Source: Glutamicibacter mishrai (GTDB taxonomy: Bacteria > Actinomycetota > Actinomycetes > Actinomycetales > Micrococcaceae). From it: a DNA stretch of 64,000 bases. The notes beneath the pieces were generated by a model. The model worked only from the letters and a program-made list of their open reading frames with translations, was not told the DNA's origin and searched no databases. This document shows positions 32,152 through 40,868 of this stretch, piece by piece. The stretch covers positions 744,001 to 808,000 of the forward strand of contig NZ_CP032549.1 in assembly GCF_012221945.1 (NCBI RefSeq), read 5' to 3'. How positions within the stretch are numbered: position 1 is the first letter of the stretch; every line of letters begins with the position of its first letter. Position numbers and translations under genes: made by a program.

Positions 32152-34482
32152 GTGAAGTCAGTGCGTTCTCTATTGGATCCGTATGACCGGAGCAATGACC
32201 CCGAGGCCGTGCTTCATCGCCGTTCCCGGGCCGCCAAGGATGAAATCACCAGCGACTGGCCTCAATGGTTGAGCCCTGAACTGGTCGAGACATTCCAGGG
32301 ATTGGGAATCCAGAGCCCCTGGCTGCACCAGGCCCAGGCCGCCAATCTGATCCATGAGGGCCAGCACACCATAGTCTCCACCGGCACAGCCTCCGGAAAA
32401 TCGATGGCCTACCTGATGCCAAGCCTGGATGTCTTGTTCAAGTCCCGGGACAGCGGATTCAATGACGCAGACTCCGCGGCATCAATCCTCTATATCTGCC
32501 CGACCAAGGCCTTGGCGGCGGACCAGCTTTCGGCGGTGCAGGCCCTCGATATCCCCGGTGTGCGCGCCTCCGCCTACGATGGGGACACGGACCAGGCGAC
32601 AAGGACCTGGGTCCGCCAGCACGCGAACTTCGTTTTCACCAATCCCGATATGCTGCACCGAGGGATCATGCCGAATCATCCGGCCTGGTCGAGGTTCTTC
32701 AAGCGGTTGCGGTACATCATCATCGACGAGGCCCACTCCTACCGCGGCGTTTTCGGGGCGCACGTTGCGAACCTCATGCGCCGGTTGCGCCGGATCTGCG
32801 CACACTACGGCAACTCCCCTATTTTTATTGGAGCCTCCGCCACCAGCTCCGATCCGGAAGAATCATTCGGCCGGCTCATCGGGGCTCCAGCCCAGGCCGT
32901 CACCCATGATTTCTCGGCCAGCGGCGAACTTGTCATCGGTTTGTGGGAACCTCCGCTGACAGAACACCGCGGCGAAAACGGGGCTCCAGTGCGCCGCACG
33001 GCGATTGCCGAAAGCGCCTCGATTCTCACCGACCTCATGGCCGACCACACCCGGACCATCGTCTTCATCAAGTCGCGTCGAGGCGCCGAAACCATCGCCA
33101 CGCTCACGCGCAAGCATCTTGAACGCTTTGCGCCCGAACTCTCGGTTCGCCTAGCGGCCTATCGTTCCGGCTACCTTCCGACTGAACGCCGTGAAGTCGA
33201 AAGGCAGCTTCGCAGCGGGGAGCTTCTTGGCGTGACCTCTACCTCGGCCCTGGAATTGGGCATTGATATCGCTGGGCTCGACGCAGTGGTGGTTGCGGGA
33301 TGGCCGGGCACGCGTGCCTCGTTCTTCCAGCAAATCGGTCGCGCAGGCCGTTCCGGGCAGGATGCCCTGGCCATCTTTGTTGCCGGGGAAGATCCACTGG
33401 ATACCTATCTTGCCCATCATCCCGAGGCTATTTTCGATTTGGGCGTCGAGGCGACGGTTTTTGATCCTCACAATAAATACGTGCTCAGCGGACATCTTTG
33501 CGCAGCAGCCCAAGAATCCCCGTTGCGTCCCGAGGAACTCGAGCTCTTCGGACCTCACACCGAAGAGCTTTTGGAATCACTGGTGCAACGCGGGTACCTC
33601 AGGCGGCGTCCGGCCGGCTGGTTCTGGACCCACCCCCAACATGCGGCGGCGATGTTCTCCATCCGTGCAGATGGCGGAGGCCCAGTGGACATCATTGACG
33701 CGGATACCGGCGCTTTGCTGGGAACCATGGATTCACCGCAAACTCATTATCAGGCGCACCCCGGGGCCATTTATGTCCATCAAGGCGCCAGCTACCACGT
33801 CGAAGAATTGGATGAGCAAAACCATGTAGTCGTGGTGACCCGGGTCAACCCCGACTACTACACCACAGCACGCGACCTGACTACTGTCGCCGTGGAAGCC
33901 GAGGAGCGCAAGAGCAGCCACCGAGATCTGAATATCCATTTCGGTGAAGTCACCGTCACCACCCAGGTCGTCTCGTTCCAGCGGAAGTCCGTCGCCTCCA
34001 ATGAGGTGCTTTCCGAGGAGCCCTTGGAGCTGGAGGCCCGCGACCTGAACACCAAATCCGTATGGTTCACGATGACCGAGCAGCGACTGCTGCGCGCCGG
34101 GCTCATCGTCGACCAGTTCCCCGGTGCGCTGCATGCTGCCGAGCACGCGATGATTGGCTTGTTGCCGCTGGTTGCTACCAGCGACCGTTGGGATATCGGT
34201 GGCGTTTCCACGGCGCTGCATATGGATACCGGGCACCCGACCATCTTCGTCTATGACGCCCAGCCCGGTGGAGCTGGCTTTGCCGAGCGCGGTTTCGAAC
34301 GATTTACCGATTGGGTCAGGGCAACACGGGACGCTATCGAATCATGCGAGTGCCAGCATGGTTGCCCTAGCTGCGTGCAGTCGCCCAAATGCGGCAATCG
34401 AAATAACCCGCTGGATAAAGCCGGAGCCATCATGCTCCTGGGTGCCGTCTTGGATGATGTGGAACCACGCCACCATCGGTAG
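32152..34482 (+). CDS. MrfA/YprA-type DEAD/DEAH-box DNA repair helicase with DUF1998 domain
   Basis: A 776-residue SF2 helicase. Motif I is STGTASGKSMAYL near residue 78, motif II IIDEAHSYRGVFG, motif III GASAT; VFIKSRRGAE, STSALELGIDI and QQIGRAGRSGQ make up the second RecA domain. The C-terminal DUF1998/MZB domain has the cysteine cluster CECQHGCPSC...C around 731-748, expected to bind Zn. This order defines the MrfA/Hrq1-like family; B. subtilis MrfA repairs mitomycin C damage. GTG at 32152 is chosen for its GAAAGG ribosome binding site. M. tuberculosis Rv3649 is the likely counterpart near topA and the tad-like genes. Confidence 0.88.
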   Translation: MKSVRSLLDPYDRSNDPEAVLHRRSRAAKDEITSDWPQWLSPELVETFQGLGIQSPWLHQAQAANLIHEGQHTIVSTGTASGKSMAYLMPSLDVLFKSRDSGFNDADSAASILYICPTKALAADQLSAVQALDIPGVRASAYDGDTDQATRTWVRQHANFVFTNPDMLHRGIMPNHPAWSRFFKRLRYIIIDEAHSYRGVFGAHVANLMRRLRRICAHYGNSPIFIGASATSSDPEESFGRLIGAPAQAVTHDFSASGELVIGLWEPPLTEHRGENGAPVRRTAIAESASILTDLMADHTRTIVFIKSRRGAETIATLTRKHLERFAPELSVRLAAYRSGYLPTERREVERQLRSGELLGVTSTSALELGIDIAGLDAVVVAGWPGTRASFFQQIGRAGRSGQDALAIFVAGEDPLDTYLAHHPEAIFDLGVEATVFDPHNKYVLSGHLCAAAQESPLRPEELELFGPHTEELLESLVQRGYLRRRPAGWFWTHPQHAAAMFSIRADGGGPVDIIDADTGALLGTMDSPQTHYQAHPGAIYVHQGASYHVEELDEQNHVVVVTRVNPDYYTTARDLTTVAVEAEERKSSHRDLNIHFGEVTVTTQVVSFQRKSVASNEVLSEEPLELEARDLNTKSVWFTMTEQRLLRAGLIVDQFPGALHAAEHAMIGLLPLVATSDRWDIGGVSTALHMDTGHPTIFVYDAQPGGAGFAERGFERFTDWVRATRDAIESCECQHGCPSCVQSPKCGNRNNPLDKAGAIMLLGAVLDDVEPRHHR

Positions 34483-34896
34483 TCATCTGACCTGTCTGCC
34501 TGGCTCAGCCTGATCCAGCGGAGGTGCTCCCGCCCGGGCCTTGGCCGTCGCTGAATAAAGCTCGAGGCCCAAGGCCTGGAATGACACCGGGACCTTGGCA
34601 GAGACCATGACAGTTTGCCCGTCGGGTTCGACAATGCAGGTTTCAAGGGACGCATGGTTCATCTGGGCCAAGGACCGGGCGACCTCGCAGGGATCGCCCG
34701 GACGCAATCCCCGCGCAGTGTCTGCCCCGGCCAAGGCAGCCAAATCGGCGGCGGCTGCCGCATTCATCGCCGCATGCACCGCAGCCACCCACGCGAGAGT
34801 AGCCCCGGCCAAAAGCAGAGCAACGATGACCAAGGCGGTCGTGGCAACAGTGCCGCTGCCCCGCTCAGATTTCAGAAGCGAAAAATACTGGTTCAT
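34483..34896 (-). CDS. Rv3654c-type TadE-like minor pilin
   Basis: A 137-residue secreted/membrane protein. After KSERGSGTV comes a hydrophobic helix (VATTALVIVALLLAGATLAW). The GSGTVA junction looks like a type IV prepilin cleavage site but has Ala, not Glu, at the expected fifth position. A Cys pair (GDPCEVA, ETCIVEP) may form a disulfide outside. The ATG at 34896 overlaps the tadE stop (ATGA), which fixes the start; the longer frame is spurious. It is the last gene of the pilus operon and its stop codon abuts that of the helicase gene. Confidence 0.82.
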   Translation of the reverse strand: MNQYFSLLKSERGSGTVATTALVIVALLLAGATLAWVAAVHAAMNAAAAADLAALAGADTARGLRPGDPCEVARSLAQMNHASLETCIVEPDGQTVMVSAKVPVSFQALGLELYSATAKARAGAPPLDQAEPGRQVR

Positions 34897-35228
34897 TCGA
34901 CTGCCACACTCGCCTCGCCATGGATTTGGACTCCTCCCACGATCGGGATCCGCACCGTTTTGCGAACAGTGGCCTTGGCAAACCCGCCACCTTGGGAGAT
35001 AGAGAAACTGGCTTTGTCCCCTGCCAGTCGAACTCCGCTGGAGCGTGCGGTTGCCTGGTCTTCGCCGCGGGCCAGTTCCCTGGCCATGGCGCCCGCGGCC
35101 TGTTGCACCTGGATTTGTTGTATGCCCAACGTCCCCAAACACAACAGCAGTGAAAGCATCAACGCGACCGCGGGGAGCAGCACCGCGAACTCCGCGGTGC
35201 TGCTCCCCTTGTCGTCACTGAACTTCAT
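34893..35228 (-). CDS. TadE-family pseudopilin
   Basis: A 111-residue protein beginning MKFSDDKGSSTAEFA: a short basic/acidic leader, Gly, then SSTAE with Glu at position +5, the processing site of TadV-type prepilin peptidases, followed by the hydrophobic segment VLLPAVALMLSLLLCLGTLG. The rest is an extracellular domain. Pseudopilins like this take part in Flp pilus assembly. It overlaps the next gene by 4 bases and lies 3 bases past the pilin gene. It corresponds to Rv3655c by order. Confidence 0.88.
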   Translation of the reverse strand: MKFSDDKGSSTAEFAVLLPAVALMLSLLLCLGTLGIQQIQVQQAAGAMARELARGEDQATARSSGVRLAGDKASFSISQGGGFAKATVRKTVRIPIVGGVQIHGEASVAVE

Positions 35229-35231
35229 GGC

Positions 35232-35414
35232 CTACAGCGACAAGGCTTTAGTGATCAAGCCCATCAGCATTCCACGCACATCACCGCTGGAAAGGATGCT
35301 GATCAACAGCCCGGCGAAAGCCACGGCTGCCAGGGTGACCATAGCGAATTCGGCCGTGGTGGAGCCTTGCTCGTCCTCCAGCTGATCCATGATCTCGCGG
35401 AATTGTCGGTTCAT
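35232..35414 (-). CDS. Flp-type pilin, DUF4244 family
   Basis: A 60-residue major pilin candidate. EQGSTTAEFAMVTLAAVAFA shows the cleavage Gly, then STTAE with Glu at +5, then the hydrophobic helix, the core of Flp/Tad pilins. Start at ATG 35414 with AAAGG upstream; the longer open frame lacks support. A 142-base gap before it, unlike the overlaps elsewhere in the operon, may hold its own promoter so that pilin can be made in excess. It corresponds to Rv3656c by order. Confidence 0.88.
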   Translation of the reverse strand: MNRQFREIMDQLEDEQGSTTAEFAMVTLAAVAFAGLLISILSSGDVRGMLMGLITKALSL

Positions 35415-35556
35415 TGTTTTGACCTTTCTTGATTTTTCTTGTCGACGGCCTGGATACCGTTGACGATGTAATCCCACTGTCAGCCAGTTGCGGGATATCC
35501 CTCTGCGCTTCGCAACGATTTGGGTATAACTTCTTCGAGCAACCTCCGGCTGGGCA

Positions 35557-36093
35557 CTACATGCTGGGGAACAACGCGATGATCAGCGGCACAACGCCTA
35601 AGGCGATGAACGCTGGCAAAGCGCAGGCACCTAGAGGCAGCACGAGCCGTGTGCCGAACTGCGCACCGAGCCGCGCCACCTTTTGGGTGTGTTCCCTGCG
35701 CTGCAGGGCTGCGGTATTGCGCAGTAACGTCGCGGCCGGAGCTCCAGTGGTATGAGCGAAGTGCAAGGCCTTTTGCAGGGGCGACAACCATTCAGGCGCG
35801 GCTTCCCAAGCTTTGTCCCATGACAGATTCATTTCCAGGCATCTGGCTACGCTGCGAAGGACCCGGCACTGCTCGATGCTGCTGCCAAGCAGGTCGAGGA
35901 TGTCCGTGATGGGCATTCCGGAATCCAGAAGGCTGGCGCTCAAGTCCAGCACCAATTCGATGGGCTGGGGCTCGGATTTATGCTGACGCACAGGATTTAT
36001 CGGACTCCCCAGCTTCGACGTTCGCCCTGAAAAACCCACGCCAAAGGCCAGGACACCGGCGAGCGCAACGCAAAGGATAATCAGCAGGTTCAT
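35557..36093 (-). CDS. tadC: TadC-like type II secretion F-domain membrane protein
   Basis: A 178-residue inner-membrane platform protein for pilus assembly. It has an N-terminal membrane helix (LLIILCVALAGVLAFGVGF), a cytoplasmic helical T2SSF domain (ELVLDLSASLLDSGMPITDI), and a C-terminal hydrophobic hairpin (LVLPLGACALPAFIALGVVP). It is shorter than proteobacterial TadC, as usual in actinobacteria. The ATG at 36093 overlaps the tadB stop as ATGA. No oddity seen. Confidence 0.87.
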   Translation of the reverse strand: MNLLIILCVALAGVLAFGVGFSGRTSKLGSPINPVRQHKSEPQPIELVLDLSASLLDSGMPITDILDLLGSSIEQCRVLRSVARCLEMNLSWDKAWEAAPEWLSPLQKALHFAHTTGAPAATLLRNTAALQRREHTQKVARLGAQFGTRLVLPLGACALPAFIALGVVPLIIALFPSM

Positions 36094-36758
36094 GACAGAG
36101 CCTGCGCCGTCGTTGTCCGCATCAGACGCTGGCACCACACACGGTTCGCTGCCCACAGCCCAGCTCCAACAGCGACGCTCAATTGCGCAGCCCATGAAGA
36201 AGCCAGGGTCCCCAGGACATCAATGCCAACGAGCAGGCCGAAGCCGAAGCCCACCAGCGGCAGCCAGGTCAACAGTTTCGTCGTGGCCTTGGGCCCGGCC
36301 ATCGCCGCGTCGAAGGACTGCTGGGCCACCAGAGCAGACTCGAGATCTTCGGCCAGCCGTTCAAGCACGTCTGCCAAGCTCGCGCCGCTGCGCTGAGAAA
36401 TCTGCAGGCACCAATGCAGCCGCTGCACCGCAGAATGCTCCGTTGACGTGTGAATAATTTGCTGGTTATTCAAGCGATGGGTTGCCTGAAGATCTTTGAG
36501 TGCTTGAACGATATGCCCCGAGTCATTTTCGACCTCCAAGAGCGCGTCCACGGCGGGATAAAAACCCAGGCCGCTGCGCAGCAATGCTGAAAGCTCGCGA
36601 ATGACGCGCGCGTCTTCATCCAGGGAATGATGAGCCTGATGTGGTCGCCGGTCGGAGCCTTTCAAGATCCTCCAATTTTTCGCGAAGAAGTTTCCCTGTT
36701 CCTTGCCGGCCGGCAGCCAGAGCCACAGGGCCATGGCGCTCAAGATCAAAATCAGCAT
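36090..36758 (-). CDS. tadB: TadB-like type II secretion F-domain membrane protein
   Basis: A 222-residue partner of TadC. The N-terminal membrane helix is MLILILSAMALWLWL; a cytoplasmic T2SSF domain follows (ELSALLRSGLGFYPAVDALL, then ISQRSGASLADVLERLAEDL); and the end has two membrane helices. It forms the assembly platform that the TadA ATPase drives. It overlaps tadA by 7 bases and tadC by 4, so dosage is probably tied. Confidence 0.87.
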   Translation of the reverse strand: MLILILSAMALWLWLPAGKEQGNFFAKNWRILKGSDRRPHQAHHSLDEDARVIRELSALLRSGLGFYPAVDALLEVENDSGHIVQALKDLQATHRLNNQQIIHTSTEHSAVQRLHWCLQISQRSGASLADVLERLAEDLESALVAQQSFDAAMAGPKATTKLLTWLPLVGFGFGLLVGIDVLGTLASSWAAQLSVAVGAGLWAANRVWCQRLMRTTTAQALS

Positions 36759-38002
36759 GGGCTCTCTCCCGTGCCGTTCAGCTTTAATAACTGCTCTGAT
36801 AGTGCCGCGGTGAGCGTGGACCCGAATTTTTGCTCCAGCACCTGATGCGCGTCTGCAGATAATGGATTGTCGCTGTGCATGTTGATCAGCGTGCGCATGC
36901 GCATGCGCCCTGAGTCATCGGTTTCCAGAGAGCCCAAGGAAATCGGCCCACGCCGTCCCCGCTCGCCGCGGCTCATATGAATGACCAGGTCCAACGCGCT
37001 TGAAGCCTGCAACGACGTGGCTTGGACACTCCAGCCCGCTAGGGCGCCAAGCGCTGCGAGTCGCGCTGGGACAGAGGCCGGGTTATTGGCATGCAATGTT
37101 CCAGCTGCCCCTTGATGTCCGGTATTCATAGCGGCGAGGAAGTCCCTGATTTCTTCTCCGCGGCATTCCCCGACAATCAGCCGGTCTGGACGCATGCGCA
37201 AGGCTTGAACAACAAGGTCCTTGAGCTGAACGAGACCGGCTGCTTCCACATTCGCCGAACGGGTCTGCAGCGAGACAGCGTGCGGGTGGTTGATCTGCAG
37301 TTCTTGGGAGTCTTCAACCACCACCAGCCGCTGTTGCGCATCTGCCTCGGCGAGCATGGCTTGGAGCAAGGTCGTCTTGCCGCTGCCGGTTCCTCCGGTC
37401 ACCAGGAAATTCATCTGCCTTTGGATGACGCTGCGCAGCAATGGCGTCCAGAATGGCGGCGAATATTGCAGGACTTCGTCAAGGCCCAGTCGGCTCGCAT
37501 GCTTGACGCGGATCGAAATGAGAGGGCCTCGGGTGGCAATGGGCGGAAGCACTGCGTGGACTCGATAGTTTCTCAAGCTCATATCCATGAACGGGCTAGC
37601 TGCATCCAGCCGTCTTCCGGCAAGCGTGGCCAGATGCACTGCCAATTCCCGAACTCGTTCAGCGGAAGAGAACCTGAATTCCATTAGCTCCAAACCACGC
37701 GGTGAGTCCGTCCAGACCTGGCCCTGCCCGTCAACGAGCACATCAGTGACGTCAGGGATCCTCGCGAAGGGTTCCAGGACTGATAAGCCGGCGACCTCGT
37801 GTTGCAGGGACTCCAACGACTGTGCAGCGCCCTGTGCACCCAGCGCGGCTCCGGAATCATGGACGGCGCCCGCCAACGCAATGGCATCCAGTTGTCCGCC
37901 GGAGGCCAGCGCCCGCTCCCGGACCGATTCCAGGATCTTGGCGTTCAGGACATGAGCGGTGGAGCCGTTCTCGTAGTCTTCGCTGTGCTTTCCTGTGTTC
38001 AT
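36752..38002 (-). CDS. tadA: TadA/CpaF-family pilus assembly ATPase
   Basis: A 416-residue secretion ATPase that powers pilus extension at the cytoplasmic face. The N-terminal part (about residues 60-130) has the CpaF-like VDGQGQVWTDSPRG segment. The P-loop is VTGGTGSGKTTLLQA near residue 205, the Asp box VVVEDSQELQ, and the Walker B region RPDRLIVGECRGEE; the HANNPASVPARLAAL His box is intact. Start at 38002 overlaps the Ssd stop as ATGA. It corresponds to Rv3659c. Confidence 0.93.
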   Translation of the reverse strand: MNTGKHSEDYENGSTAHVLNAKILESVRERALASGGQLDAIALAGAVHDSGAALGAQGAAQSLESLQHEVAGLSVLEPFARIPDVTDVLVDGQGQVWTDSPRGLELMEFRFSSAERVRELAVHLATLAGRRLDAASPFMDMSLRNYRVHAVLPPIATRGPLISIRVKHASRLGLDEVLQYSPPFWTPLLRSVIQRQMNFLVTGGTGSGKTTLLQAMLAEADAQQRLVVVEDSQELQINHPHAVSLQTRSANVEAAGLVQLKDLVVQALRMRPDRLIVGECRGEEIRDFLAAMNTGHQGAAGTLHANNPASVPARLAALGALAGWSVQATSLQASSALDLVIHMSRGERGRRGPISLGSLETDDSGRMRMRTLINMHSDNPLSADAHQVLEQKFGSTLTAALSEQLLKLNGTGESPC

Positions 38003-39120
38003 GAGTTCTGGCCTTGAACCTGCGGAATAAGACAAAGATTGGCCAGCGACTGCCGCACACGGCGAGACTTGAAGCTGTCAAGCAACTCACCTCTTTGATC
38101 CGCTTTGATGATGCGCGATGAGATGGGGAAGGAACCCAGTATTTCTGTGCTGATCGCTGGTTCACAACGTGCGCGTTGTTCCCCGCAGAGCACTGCTTCG
38201 CCACGCTGCGGGAGGCAGGAGGCCTGCGCGGTGAAGACCTGCCGGTCAATGAATTGATTGATCACTGATTGCAAGGGGTGCGGGTAGCGCCCGGTATCCA
38301 AGACCACCAGGTCAAAACCCTGGCGCGCAGCGGCGAGCAGCCGGATGATCAGCTGTTCCTCGACGGCCTCGTGCTCGCTGGTCCCTGACCAGGTCAGCAC
38401 CGAGGTGTTGCGAAGTTGCGGCAGGGTTTCGGCAAGCTGATGCGCTGCAAGCCGGCCGCCGGAGTGTTGCAGCTCTTCCCAGCCGACACCTGTGGGCGGC
38501 TTTGTGCTGGCCCGTGGCCACAGGGTTTGGGAATGCGGATCCATGTCAATGACTACGCTGCGCAGGCCAGTCAGTGTTCCTGCATGGGCAACGAGCAGAG
38601 CCAAGGTGCTGGTTCCCAACCCTCCGGCGGTGGCCGTGAATGCCAGGGTATGGCCATGGCCTGCCCGCATGGCCCACAACCCCAGGTATTCCCCGAGCCA
38701 CTGACCTGCAGAAGGCAAAAGGGCCACCCGGGCTTTGGGGAATCTGCTGGCCTGCGACCATAATTGGCTGCCTTCTGATTCGAGTCCCACCAGGACATCC
38801 ACTCGATGCCCGTCGTTGTTCGCCAACCCGGCCAGGTCGCTGCCCCAGAGCACCGGACCGCTAGCGGTGAGCCGAAGCGTTTCAGGGTCGGTGCACTGGA
38901 TGATGCGCACCGCGGCACCCACCGCAATGGCGGCACAGGATTCGACGATCCGCGGATCCGCGCTGACGATGGTGCATACCGGTTCCTGGGTGGTTGCCTG
39001 CTCGGCTGCGGGCGCCTGTTCTGTTGGCATGACGGAGACGAGGTCATCAAGGTTCGTCATCACGAAGCGATTGTTCTTCTGCGGCTCAAGAGCCAGTGGA
39101 GTGTCGGTTAGCCATTTCAT
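37999..39120 (-). CDS. Ssd-like (septum site-determining/CpaE-like) MinD-family protein
   Basis: A 373-residue protein of the ParA/MinD fold, first gene of the Tad operon, corresponding to Rv3660c of M. tuberculosis, which was reported to affect septation. ATAGGLGTSTLALLVA near residue 150 is a deviant Walker A: the Lys expected after Gly is absent (Thr-Ser instead), as in CpaE/Ssd proteins. VVIDMDPH and VVLDTGRYP are the later switch regions. The start at ATG 39120 is chosen as the first reasonable one upstream of the receiver-like N-terminal domain. Likely localises the pilus machinery; inference from CpaE. Confidence 0.82.
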   Translation of the reverse strand: MKWLTDTPLALEPQKNNRFVMTNLDDLVSVMPTEQAPAAEQATTQEPVCTIVSADPRIVESCAAIAVGAAVRIIQCTDPETLRLTASGPVLWGSDLAGLANNDGHRVDVLVGLESEGSQLWSQASRFPKARVALLPSAGQWLGEYLGLWAMRAGHGHTLAFTATAGGLGTSTLALLVAHAGTLTGLRSVVIDMDPHSQTLWPRASTKPPTGVGWEELQHSGGRLAAHQLAETLPQLRNTSVLTWSGTSEHEAVEEQLIIRLLAAARQGFDLVVLDTGRYPHPLQSVINQFIDRQVFTAQASCLPQRGEAVLCGEQRARCEPAISTEILGSFPISSRIIKADQRGELLDSFKSRRVRQSLANLCLIPQVQGQNS

Positions 39121-39207
39121 TTCTTGAGCGTCGCATCGGTGCGCTGGGTCCGGTGCAGGCTTGGGCCCGAATGGGGATATCTGCTCTGGGCACGGCACAA
39201 TGTAGTT

Positions 39208-40857
39208 ATGAGTGCCCTTGCCTTCCTTGCATCTGATCCCGATGGCTACGCTCTCATAGATCTGCGGGACAGCGATTCGGCGCACCCGCTGCGTGAAGTC
39301 CTGTCGGTATCCCGTGAAGACTTCGCGCAAGTCGTGACGTGGATCGAGGCCGAATTCGAGCCTCGCTGGGCCATGCTTCGGACCACCCCGTGGATGCAGC
39401 CGTTGATTTCCGCCGGCGTTTTCCTCGCCAAGGCCTACGTGCTCTCATTGGCACAGCGCATCATGCACCGCACTCCGCTGGCTGCCGAACAGGTCGAGGA
39501 TTTCGACCTGGAACGCCCCGTTCCAGCCACCGACCGCTTTAATCAGGATGCGCTGTTTGATACGCCGGCCTTTGGCGAATCCCTGGAAGATGTCATCGCA
39601 CTTTACACCCAGCAGCGCCGTGCCCTGCCCCAGGACCCGGCAGCCCGCAAACGCCTGGAACTGCTGATCCATGCCGAATCGGTGGGGGCTCTGATCGCCT
39701 GCGAAATGGAGCATGCGGGACTGTCATGGGATGAAGCCGGGCACCGGGCCCTTTTGCGCGAGCAGCTCGGCGAGCGGGTTTCGGAGTACGCCCGCCCGCC
39801 GAAGCTGGCGGCCAAGGCCCAGGAATTAGCGGCCGCGCTGAAGACTCCCGGACTGAATCCCGACTCGCCCCAGGAACTGCTCAAGGCCCTGCACAAGGCG
39901 GGGTTCGCGGTGCGTTCGGTGCGCGCCTGGGAACTGGAGCAGATCAGCCACCCGGTGATCCAGCAAGTCATGGAGTACAAGAAGCTCTCGCGCCTGGCCA
40001 GCGCCCACGGCGACATGTGGCTGGAGCAGTGGGTGAAAAATGGCCGCTTCCACCCGCATTACGTCCTGGGCACCGTGGTCTCCGGGCGGTGGGCGGCCTC
40101 CGGCGGCGGCGCCTTGCAGCTGCCCCATGCCATCCGCCAGGTAGTGCGCACCGGGCCGGGACGCACCTTTGTCGTCGCCGATGGCCGGCAGCTGGAACCG
40201 CGCATCCTGGCGGCGATCTCCAATGACCAGCAATTGCAGCAGGCCGGCCAGCAGGATGACCTGTACCAGTGGCTCTTGGATGCAAAGCTGGTTTCGACCC
40301 GCCAAGACGCCAAACTGGGCATGCTCTCGGTGATCTATGGCGGTGGCGGCGGAGCCAGCGGCACGGTGGGCGCCGCGCTGACAAAGAGCTTCCCCACGGC
40401 CATGCGCTTTGTGGAGCAAGCGGCGCTGGCCGGGCAGCAGGGCGAAGGCGTTCGCAGCTTCCTGGGCCGTGGCTGCCCGCCGGCGGATGAGCAGTGGATG
40501 CGGGCCCAGCGCGATACCGCCGATGAGGCCTCCCAGCGCTCTGCCGATGCCGCGGCCCGGGCGCGTGGGCGCTTCACCCGGAATTTTGTGGTCCAGGCGA
40601 CCGCGGCCGAATGGGCGCTGGTATGGATGGGCCATGCCCGCCACCTGATCCACCAGGCCGGGTGGGGCCGGGATTGCCAGCAGGTCTTCTTCGTGCACGA
40701 CGAGCTCGTCTTCGAATGCCCCGAGGAGCTGGCCGAGCAGCTGCAGCGGCTGATCCAGCATGCCGCGCTGCTGGCCGGACGCACGCTCTTTGGCGCCGCG
40801 TCCCCGCACTTCCCGGTCAGCGTCGCGATTTCCGCCAATTACGGGGACGCCAAGTAG
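39208..40857 (+). CDS. DNA polymerase I-like family A polymerase without 5' nuclease
   Basis: A 549-residue protein with the family A polymerase domain in its C-terminal 350 residues. Motif A reads ADGRQLEPRIL, keeping the Asp and the Glu of the usual DYSQIELR; motif B reads DAKLGMLSVIYGG, keeping Lys and Tyr but with Leu where E. coli has Phe762; motif C is FVHDELVFE, intact. No 5'-3' exonuclease domain is present, and clear 3'-5' exonuclease acidic motifs are not visible in the first 170 residues. Databases call such actinobacterial proteins bifunctional 3'-5' exonuclease/DNA polymerase. Divergent from the pilus operon. Confidence 0.82.
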   Translation: MSALAFLASDPDGYALIDLRDSDSAHPLREVLSVSREDFAQVVTWIEAEFEPRWAMLRTTPWMQPLISAGVFLAKAYVLSLAQRIMHRTPLAAEQVEDFDLERPVPATDRFNQDALFDTPAFGESLEDVIALYTQQRRALPQDPAARKRLELLIHAESVGALIACEMEHAGLSWDEAGHRALLREQLGERVSEYARPPKLAAKAQELAAALKTPGLNPDSPQELLKALHKAGFAVRSVRAWELEQISHPVIQQVMEYKKLSRLASAHGDMWLEQWVKNGRFHPHYVLGTVVSGRWAASGGGALQLPHAIRQVVRTGPGRTFVVADGRQLEPRILAAISNDQQLQQAGQQDDLYQWLLDAKLVSTRQDAKLGMLSVIYGGGGGASGTVGAALTKSFPTAMRFVEQAALAGQQGEGVRSFLGRGCPPADEQWMRAQRDTADEASQRSADAAARARGRFTRNFVVQATAAEWALVWMGHARHLIHQAGWGRDCQQVFFVHDELVFECPEELAEQLQRLIQHAALLAGRTLFGAASPHFPVSVAISANYGDAK

Positions 40858-40868
40858 CGCATCTGGTT

